A DNA stretch of 15,464 nt from positions 1-15,464 of the forward strand of contig JASLZX010000020.1 of NCBI GenBank assembly GCA_030754655.1, given 5' to 3'. The notes under the pieces are model-generated. The model had not been told where the DNA came from, made no database searches, and saw only the letters and a program-made list of their open reading frames with translations. The DNA comes from UBA8886 sp002731655. Lineage in GTDB: Archaea > Thermoplasmatota > Poseidoniia > MGIII > CG-Epi1. Within the stretch, counting starts at the first letter, position 1; the number at the start of each line of letters is the position of its first letter. This document shows, piece by piece, positions 7,272 to 14,600 of the stretch. The position numbers and the translations under genes were made by a program.

Positions 7272-8111
7272 CTACTCCACCTGCTGCGCTAGGAACTGCC
7301 GCGAGAATATGGTCTGCGCAATCGCCCAGAGCGCGAAGAAGACCATCACCGAGAGCGCGCGGCCGTAGATGGTGTTGAACTCGATGGAGTTATGGAACCG
7401 TGGGGGGAGGACGTTGCCGAGCAGGTCGTGGAAGCCAAACGCCGCCGCGGTGAGGAGGGTCGTGAAGCCGAGCGTCAGCAGCAGCATTATGCCGAACCAG
7501 TTCAGCACTGAGCCGAACTCGCCCGAGTAGTTCATGATGCGCGCCAGCCGTGCGTAGCGCAGGTGGCCGTAGGCGAGCTCGATGTAGAGCATGAAGCAGA
7601 AGATGAAGCCGAGGATGGCGAAGATGGCGCTGACGTCGTTCCCCACGAGGTTGAGCGGCTGCACCAGCACCAGCAGCGCGCCGATGGCGATGGTCGGCAG
7701 CGAGTTGCGCCAGATGCCGAAGGTGCCGGCGAGCAGTGGCAGCCCCAGCCAGCCGAAGTTGGCGAGCGCGTGTAGCGGCTCGGGCGCGAGCGGCGAGCGG
7801 CCAGTCAGCGATAGCCACGCCAGCAGGAACGGCAGCAGCGCCAGCGTCCCGCCGACCCAGTAGCTGTAGCCGTGCTCGTCGGCCAGCGCCAGCACGCCGC
7901 CCAGCAGCAGCCCCAGCATGATACCGCCCGCGACCGTCTCGGCGCTCGCGGTGAATATCGGGTCGAGCCCGAACGAGCCGAGCACCACGTTGAACGCCTG
8001 CGTCAGCAGCGAATCAGCTCCTGCCGAGACGACGAAGCCGAGCCAGACGCACGCCGCCAGCGCCGCGGTCGCGAGCACCTGCATGGCGAACAGACGCGGA
8101 TGCGCAATCAC
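7272..8111 (-). CDS. Polytopic membrane protein of unknown function in the MoxR-DUF58 operon
   Basis: I do not recognise a family. The protein has 279 residues and is almost entirely hydrophobic, with about eight membrane helices at roughly 9-29, 58-77, 85-103, 117-133, 138-154, 160-181, 202-225 and 250-269. A short conserved-looking basic loop, YGHLRYARLARIMNYSGEFG, lies between helices 6 and 7. A longer loop, ending NSIEFNTIYGRA, precedes the last helix. There are no obvious catalytic or metal motifs. The GTG start at 8111 overlaps the stop codon of the DUF58 gene by four bases (GTGA), which suggests translational coupling; an ATG at 8084 is the alternative. Its place directly after DUF58 suggests it is the membrane partner of that system, possibly a platform for the cytoplasmic MoxR/DUF58 pair. 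That is inference from context alone. Confidence 0.8.
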   Translation of the reverse strand: MIAHPRLFAMQVLATAALAACVWLGFVVSAGADSLLTQAFNVVLGSFGLDPIFTASAETVAGGIMLGLLLGGVLALADEHGYSYWVGGTLALLPFLLAWLSLTGRSPLAPEPLHALANFGWLGLPLLAGTFGIWRNSLPTIAIGALLVLVQPLNLVGNDVSAIFAILGFIFCFMLYIELAYGHLRYARLARIMNYSGEFGSVLNWFGIMLLLTLGFTTLLTAAAFGFHDLLGNVLPPRFHNSIEFNTIYGRALSVMVFFALWAIAQTIFSRQFLAQQVE

Positions 8112-9355
8112 TTGACGACCTCCTGCAGCGCCGGCCCCAGCACCGAGTCGGGGTCCCAGCGCAAGGCGCGCGCGCCGAGCGAGCGCGCCTCGGAGATAGT
8201 GTTGTCCAGCTCGGCCGAGGCGGTGAAGTAGACCGCCGGCGAGATTATGCGCGACTGCCGGTCATACTCCAGCGTGTCGGGCGCAATCAACGTCAGCTTG
8301 AAGCCGTGTGCGGTGATTTCGCGCAGCGCAGCGTGCACTGTCGGGTCCTGCTCAAGAGTTGAGATGACGATGACTGGTGAGCGTGGGGTGAAGTTGCGCA
8401 GCTCGCCGACGACCGTGTGCAGTCCCAGCGCGCCGGCCGGCCGCACCTCGGAGAGCTTGGTCAGCAGCCGGTAGAGGTGCCGCTCGCCACTGTCGACGCC
8501 GATGGACTCGACCGCCTCGCCGTAAATCGTGAGGCCGACCCGGTTGCGGGTGTGCAGGAAGTAGTCGACCAGCGCCGCGGCAGCGCGGCAGCCGTAGTTG
8601 AGCGGGTTGTGAACGGGGGTGCCGGTGCCGGAAATCTCGCGCGCGTCGAGCACCAGCATCACGTCACTGATATCCTCGCGCTCGAACTGGTTGACCATCA
8701 ACTTGCGTGTTCTGCCAAAGACGCGCCAGTTGATATTCTTGAAATCGTCGCCGGGATAGTATTCGCGAATCGAGTAGAACTCGCCGCTGGTTCCGATGCG
8801 CCGGATGGGCATTGCGCCCTGATACATCTTGGGGAAGTCGCTCGAGAGGTCGAGCCCCTCCAGCTCCTCGATTTTGGGGAAGACTACCAGTGTCGACTCG
8901 GATTCAACGTCCGACTCGTAGTAGAACAGGAACGACGGGTTGTAGAGCCGCAGCCGCGGCTTGCCCAGCTGGTACTGCCCGCGCAGGTGGCACTCGAGGC
9001 GGTAGTGCGCCAGCAGCGCCTCGTTGCGGTGCAGCCGCACGATGGTGTGGTTGAGCCCCCCCACCAGCTCCACTTCATGCGGTAGCTGGTCGAAGATTTC
9101 GAGGAAGCCGATGGAGCGACCGCGGTTCTGGATTACCAGCTCCACCTCCGCCTCCTGGCCCTCGAAAATCTGCGAGTCCGAGAAGCGGCGGGTGATCTTG
9201 ACACTGACCGGGCTGGTGTTGACAAGGCTGTGGACTGCGACGAAACCGAGCAGCGTGATGCCGAGCAGCAGCAACTGCAAGTTGTTAATGAAGGGCGCGA
9301 AGAGCACCAAGATGGTGCCGAAGCCTGTGTAGGTTACCGCCTTACGGGTCCACAT
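8108..9355 (-). CDS. DUF58 protein with two N-terminal membrane helices
   Basis: A 415-residue DUF58-family protein, normal length. Residues about 9-22 and 26-45 form two hydrophobic helices. An extended beta-rich segment follows (about 50-160, with SVKITRRFSDSQIFEGQEAE), then the DUF58 signature REYYPGDDFKNINWRVFGRT (197-216) running into LMVNQFERED. The following VWA-like domain starts VMLVLDAREISGTG (232-245). Its metal-site motif is degenerate (Asp237 without the usual Ser-x-Ser), so metal binding is doubtful. Such proteins are encoded next to MoxR ATPases and are thought to be their partners or substrates at the membrane; the precise task is unknown. The ATG at 9355 directly abuts the MoxR stop codon, and the 3' end overlaps the next gene by four bases, so stoichiometric co-translation is likely. 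Confidence 0.92.
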   Translation of the reverse strand: MWTRKAVTYTGFGTILVLFAPFINNLQLLLLGITLLGFVAVHSLVNTSPVSVKITRRFSDSQIFEGQEAEVELVIQNRGRSIGFLEIFDQLPHEVELVGGLNHTIVRLHRNEALLAHYRLECHLRGQYQLGKPRLRLYNPSFLFYYESDVESESTLVVFPKIEELEGLDLSSDFPKMYQGAMPIRRIGTSGEFYSIREYYPGDDFKNINWRVFGRTRKLMVNQFEREDISDVMLVLDAREISGTGTPVHNPLNYGCRAAAALVDYFLHTRNRVGLTIYGEAVESIGVDSGERHLYRLLTKLSEVRPAGALGLHTVVGELRNFTPRSPVIVISTLEQDPTVHAALREITAHGFKLTLIAPDTLEYDRQSRIISPAVYFTASAELDNTISEARSLGARALRWDPDSVLGPALQEVVK

Positions 9356-10333
9356 CTACTCGTCTTCGACCTTAACGGCCGGGACATCGACCGCGGTTAG
9401 GAGCTCCGCCAGCACCTGTTCCGGCTTGACGCCGCGGATGCGCGCCTCCGGCTTCAGGATAATCCTGTGCGCCAGCACCGGGATGACCGAGCGCTTGACG
9501 TCGTCGGGAACCACGTAGTCGCGCCCCGAGAGCAGCGCCAGCGCACGTGAAAGCTTGAACAGTCCCAGTGAACCGCGCGGGCTCGAGCCGACTGCGACGC
9601 GCGGGTCGCCGCGGGTACTCTGCACGAGGCTCACCATGTACTGCATGATTTCCTGCTTGACGAAGACTTCCTCGACGGCACGGTGCATCGCCACCACTTC
9701 TGCCGGAGAGGCTATGCTCTTCACCTCGAACGCATCGTGCTTGCGCTCGGCGCGGGCGGCTAGGATGGAGGTCTCGACCTCCTCGTCCGGGTAGCCGACA
9801 GAAAGTTTGACGAGGAAGCGGTCCATCTGCGCCTCCGGCAGCGGGTAGGTCCCCTCGTACTCGATGGGATTCTGCGTCGCCAGCACAATGAACGGTCGCT
9901 CCAGGATATGCGTCGTGCCCTCGATGGTGATCTGCTTCTCCTGCATTGCTTCTAGCAATGCGGCCTGCGTCTTGGGCGGCGCGCGGTTGATTTCGTCCGC
10001 CAGCAACAGATTGCAGAAAATTGGCCCTTCGCGGAACGTGAACTTGTTCTTCTCAGGATCGAAAAAATAGGAACCGGTGATGTCGGCTGGCAGCAGGTCG
10101 GGAGTGAACTGGATGCGCTTGAACTTGCACCCCAGCGTGTCGGCGAGCGTGTTGGACATCAGCGTCTTCGCCAGTCCGGGGAAATCCTCGAAGAGGATGT
10201 TACCGTTGGCGAGCACTGCCGCCATCAGCATCTCGATGTTCTGCTGCTTGCCCAGCACGACCTTCCCCACCTCGGCCTGGATTACGTCGGCCAGCTTGCC
10301 GGTCTCCTTGATTGAAAGTTTGGTTTTGCTCAC
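9356..10333 (-). CDS. moxR: MoxR-family AAA+ ATPase
   Basis: A cytoplasmic AAA+ ATPase of the MoxR class, 325 residues. The Walker A region is EDFPGLAKT (49-57), a form common in this class. Walker B is LLLADEINRAPPKTQAALLE (109-128), sensor 1 is ATQNP (152-156), followed by LPEAQMDRF, and a GSSPRGSLGL sensor-2/lid motif comes later. These proteins are regarded as chaperone-like machines that mature or activate partner proteins, often with VWA or DUF58 partners; here DUF58 follows with no spacing. I chose the GTG at 10333 because it overlaps the upstream stop as GTGA, the same arrangement as at 8108-8111. A GTG at 10342 would add three residues. All ATPase motifs look intact, so this is probably the energy-driving component of the locus. 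Confidence 0.93.
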   Translation of the reverse strand: MSKTKLSIKETGKLADVIQAEVGKVVLGKQQNIEMLMAAVLANGNILFEDFPGLAKTLMSNTLADTLGCKFKRIQFTPDLLPADITGSYFFDPEKNKFTFREGPIFCNLLLADEINRAPPKTQAALLEAMQEKQITIEGTTHILERPFIVLATQNPIEYEGTYPLPEAQMDRFLVKLSVGYPDEEVETSILAARAERKHDAFEVKSIASPAEVVAMHRAVEEVFVKQEIMQYMVSLVQSTRGDPRVAVGSSPRGSLGLFKLSRALALLSGRDYVVPDDVKRSVIPVLAHRIILKPEARIRGVKPEQVLAELLTAVDVPAVKVEDE

Positions 10334-11619
10334 GTTGACCACGCTTCTATCTTCTGCGCCAGCACGCGGATGTCCCCCTCCTTTACCGAATCGGGCCGGA
10401 AGAGGAGCGCACTCAGCCCGGCATCCAGCAGGATGTTATAACGCTTGACCAGTTCCGCCGCCTGCGCCAGCCGCTCCTCAGGAGCGAGGTCATCTAGTTC
10501 GTAGAGCTGGTGCCGCAGCCGCATCCGCTCGAGCAATAGTTGCTGTAGCTGTGCGATAGAGGGATTCCCCAGCCCGCGCCACGGCCGCGGCCGGTGGATG
10601 TCGAAGAAGTGGCGCCAGCGCAGCGGTTCCGGCTGCCGCAGCGCGGCCATCAGCGTCACGAGGATGACGACAACGAGCACGTTGAGCCGGATAGCCTGGA
10701 TTATCAGCGTCTGCCCCGAGAGCAGGAAGTAGAAGCCGATGGCGGCCTGAAACAGGCTGGCGCCGAAGGTGTCCTGCGTATGGCGCGACTCGTCGAATAG
10801 TACGGTCCCCCCGTCGGGCAGCAGCTCCGCCACTAGGTCGAGCATGAACTCAGCGTTGTCCTCGCGCTCCCACATGCGGTTAATCGCGAGTGAGGAGTCG
10901 CCGATGAAGACCGCCTGCCCCAGTTCTTTGCCTTCCATGCGCAGCCCGCACCAGACCCCGACCGGGAAGCCGGCTGGCCCCGCGACGTCGTCCTCAGGGG
11001 TAATGACGCCGTCGTCGTCGAGGTCGATATATGAATTGGACGAGCTGGAGATAATCACGCTCTCGGTCAGCTCGATACCGGAGCCCCAGAGCGGGGTGGT
11101 GACCGACTGGCGCGTCCGCAGCGCGGTCGGCTCGTTGAGCAACAGCGTGTAACTGCCACTGCCGAGCGAGGCGTGCACCTCGACCATCGAGACGTTGCCC
11201 TGATAATTCTGGTCCCAGAGCCGGTGGCCGGTATAGCTGGCGGTGAACAAGTCAGCTATCGAGTTCGAGAAGTCGAAATCACCCAACACCAGCACCCGCC
11301 CCCCCTGCTCGAGGTAGCTGGCGAGAACCTCGACCTCGAGCGCCGAATAGGGTGACTCAGTGCCGGTGATTATCACCAGCGTCTGGTCGTGGACTGTGAT
11401 GTCGTTGATTACCGCCGGGTTGGAGAGGATGGCGGTGACTTCGTACCCCTCCCCCTCGAGCGACTCGCGGAAGAGCGAGACGTCATTCCAGTCGTCGCCG
11501 TAGGCCGAAAGCTGCGGCGGTCGCAAAACGACGCTCTGGAACAGCGGAAAGAGCAGGAAACTGCAGAGCAGGACTGTCACCAGCAGGATGGCAAGTCCCG
11601 CCCGGCTGGAGAGGCGCAT
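10330..11619 (-). CDS. Membrane-anchored DUF4350-like protein with a calcium-type loop
   Basis: A 429-residue protein. An N-terminal signal-anchor helix covers about residues 8-30. A Rossmann-like glutamine-amidotransferase fold of the DUF4350 type follows (about 37-125): SLFRESLEGEGYEVTAIL, then LVIITGTESPYS and GGRVLVLGDFDFSN. A beta-rich segment contains an EF-hand/dockerin-type loop, DLDDDGVITPED (199-210; Asp199, 201, 203 and 210). It ends with LFDESRHTQDTFG, one or two hydrophobic helices (about 290-327) and a basic, helical cytoplasmic tail of about 100 residues. No catalytic Cys-His pair typical of active amidotransferases is visible, so a binding or sensing role is more likely. DUF4350 genes are commonly found beside MoxR, DUF58 and DUF4129 genes. 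It begins 3 bases after the DUF4129 gene and overlaps moxR, so it is clearly part of the operon. Confidence 0.8.
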   Translation of the reverse strand: MRLSSRAGLAILLVTVLLCSFLLFPLFQSVVLRPPQLSAYGDDWNDVSLFRESLEGEGYEVTAILSNPAVINDITVHDQTLVIITGTESPYSALEVEVLASYLEQGGRVLVLGDFDFSNSIADLFTASYTGHRLWDQNYQGNVSMVEVHASLGSGSYTLLLNEPTALRTRQSVTTPLWGSGIELTESVIISSSSNSYIDLDDDGVITPEDDVAGPAGFPVGVWCGLRMEGKELGQAVFIGDSSLAINRMWEREDNAEFMLDLVAELLPDGGTVLFDESRHTQDTFGASLFQAAIGFYFLLSGQTLIIQAIRLNVLVVVILVTLMAALRQPEPLRWRHFFDIHRPRPWRGLGNPSIAQLQQLLLERMRLRHQLYELDDLAPEERLAQAAELVKRYNILLDAGLSALLFRPDSVKEGDIRVLAQKIEAWST

Positions 11620-11622
11620 ACT

Positions 11623-14600
11623 TCAGCTTGCTTCCTGCATCAGCGTTTCAAGGCTCTCGAGCACCGCCCGCAGCGAGCCGATAGCCGCCGTGCGGTCATC
11701 GCCCTGCTGGTCAGTCATCGAGTAGTCGGCCGCCTCGTAGAGCGACGTCAGCCGCTCGATTGAGGCGTGGTCCAGCGGTACCGCCTCGCGCAGCGCGTCG
11801 CGGAATTCGCGCACGGTCTCGAAGTTGCGCCGCAAGTAACCGTGTCCCTGCAGGACGCGCGACATCTCGCGGTATGAGCTGATAATCGCCTCGCGGTAGT
11901 CCGCGTTCTGCTCGAGCGCAACGGCGGTGGCGGTCAGCACTTTCCGGATGGCGCGGATGTGGCGTGTTGCATACCAGTGCCAGCCGTAGGCGGTCCCGCC
12001 CGTGGCAGCGACCGCCAGTGCAACCAGCAGCCAGAGCAGGTAGTTCGGCACTTCGGGCGGCGCGCGCCAGGTGATGGCTGCCTCGGCCGAGTTGCTGAGG
12101 TGAAATTCGTCGCCCTGATAGGTCACCCGCACGAAGAATGGCTGGGTGGCGTTGCCGTCGAACTCGGCGCTGAAGCGCGCGGTGCCGTTGGCGTCGGTGA
12201 CCGCAAGCAGCGTCATTCCCGACGGCTCGAGGCTAACCAGCAGCGGCGCATTGGCGAGCGGCGTGCCATCCTCGAGAGTCAGTGTAAACAGCCCGCTGAA
12301 TTGCTGGCCCGACTCGAGCGAGGCGGGGACGTCCAGTTCCGTCAGCGTTCCTGCCTTCGCGCGTAGCGAAGCGACGGTCGAGTTGCCGTAGTAATCCTGG
12401 CTGCCGGAGAAGGTGACGTTGACGTTGTAGTCGCCGACCCCGAGCGAGAACGGCAGCGCGAGCGGAATCGCGAAGTTGCCCTCCGCGTCGGAAATCGCGG
12501 CGCCCTCGGTGCCGTCCGGCAGCGCCGCGCGCAGGATGAGTCCCGGCACCGGCCGACCGGCACGGTCAACGACGGTGCCCTCGATAAAGGTCGTCAGGTT
12601 CAGGATGCCCTCGGCCGGCTCGACCGTCAGGTGCGTGGTGTGGTAGACCTGCACTTGCTGCGAAGCCGAAGTGGGGAGGAACCAGCCGCTGCCGGCGAAC
12701 TGCACCGTCAGCATGTTCTGCCCTGCAAGCAGGTCGGTCGGCACCGCGAAGTCGTAGCTGTAGGAACCGTCGCTGCCCGTCACGAGCGTCGCCACCGGCA
12801 GGCCGCCGAAGTAGAACTCGATGTCGCCCTGTAACACCGCGCCGAGGTCGTCGGTGAGGTCGCCGCTGACGTGGAAACTCTCGCCCACCAGCACCGCGTC
12901 GCCCGCCGACAGCGTCAGCTGCGTCGGGCTGACAACGGTAAGCGGATGCGGCGTGCTGCCGGAGAGGTAGTAGTCGCGGCCGCCGAAATTCCAAGTCGCC
13001 GACAGCGGGCCGAGCAGTTGCGACGCCGGCAGCGTCAGGTCTATCGAGACCGTGCCGTCGCCCGCCGTCATCAGCTCGTGCGGGTTGCCGCGCAGCGTGA
13101 GCGTCACCATTTCGCCCCCGAGCGGAGCGCCGAGGTCATCGAACAGCGTCGCCTCCAGAGTGAATTCAAGCACGCGCTGCACCTCCAACGGCTCAAGCGC
13201 AAAACTGGTCGCGGCGACTATGTCTCCGGTTACGGATCCGGTCGAGGGGAGGTAGAAATAGCTGCCAACGAAACTGGCGCTGAAAGTGTGCGGGCCAAGC
13301 ATCGTCGCTTCCGGAACGGCAAAGCTGAACGGCAGCGCGCCGAACTCGGCCGAGGCGGTCGTGCCAGCCGATTCGCCGTCGAAGCTCCACGCAATCTCCT
13401 CGCCCGGCAGCCCCGCGCCGGAGGAGTCGCGCAGCCAGCCAGTGACCTCCGTGGTCGCGTTGCGGAAGCCCTGCTCCCAGATCAACTCGATGGTCGTGTA
13501 GCGCTGCACCGTGACCGTGCCCGAGTCGGAAGTGCCGCGCAGCCAGTTCTGGTCGCTGCTCGCGAGCGTCAGCGTGAAGTTGCCGACCGGTGCGTCGGGA
13601 GGCAGCGCGAAGCTGCCGCTGAACTCGCCGTTCACCACTTCGACGCTTGTGCGCGTAATTCCGTTCCAGAGCACCGCAAGGGTGCGGTCGAGCGGTTCGT
13701 CGAGGTCGCTGCGCACCGTCCCCGAGTAGGTGACGTTGCTGCCCGCCACGACCACCGGCGAGAACGTTTCGAGTGTCGTAATCGCGCGGCCCCAGAGCGG
13801 CCACGGCTGCTCCAGCTCGGCCGGCATATACCAGCCGAAACCGTCGAAGGAGAGCCGTACCGCGATCTCACCGACCGGGTGCTCTGCGTCCCCGCAAGGC
13901 CATGCGGGATTGCAAGCGATGGCGAAGCTGCCGTTGGCGTCGCCCTCGAAATTGGTCAGGTAATCCTCATTCCAGAACAGGTTCAGCGCCAAGTCCTCGA
14001 CTGGCTCGCCGCGGTCGTCGTGGAGCGTGCCATTGAACCAGACCTGCTCGCCGCGCACCAGCTGCTGCTGCTCGAGCGTGATAACCATATCACTCACGAC
14101 GGTGAACTGCGCCGTTGTTTCGGTCGAGTCGTAGTAGGGCGCGGTCGCGTTGTCGAAGAGCGCGCGCACCTCGGTCTCGCCGAGCAGTTGCGCGTTGGGT
14201 ACCGTAAAGTCGCTCTCGTAGTCACCACTGGCGCCGGTGGTCGCTGCGGGCGGCTGGTTGGGCGCGTCGGGCCAGTCGAAACTGATTTCGATGCCGGCGA
14301 CCGGAAGCGAGCCGCTGTCGCGCGCGTCGCCCACTAGCGCGATAATCTCGCCGCGCCGCACTTCCTGCCCCTCCAGATCGAGGTGCACCGTACGGTGGAG
14401 CCAGACAGTCGTGGAATTGGCGACCGCGGCGTTGGTGCCGTCACGGCCGTAGTCCAGTTCGAGCGCGTGTGCGCCAACACCCAAGTAAGAGGTGTCGGGC
14501 ACGTAGGAGAAGGAGAAAACGCCGTCAGCCGCCTCGACGCGCACGAAGACGCCGTCCAGCAACAGACTGAGGCTGCCGGCCAGCGGGGTACCGTTGTCCA

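Noticed and set aside
12871..14337. A 488-codon open frame on the plus strand opposite the repeat protein
   Set aside because: It is a mirror of the G+C-rich codon pattern of the real gene; the product is Arg/Ala/Val-rich low-complexity sequence without a recognisable domain, and the minus strand has a clear repeat and DUF4129 protein.
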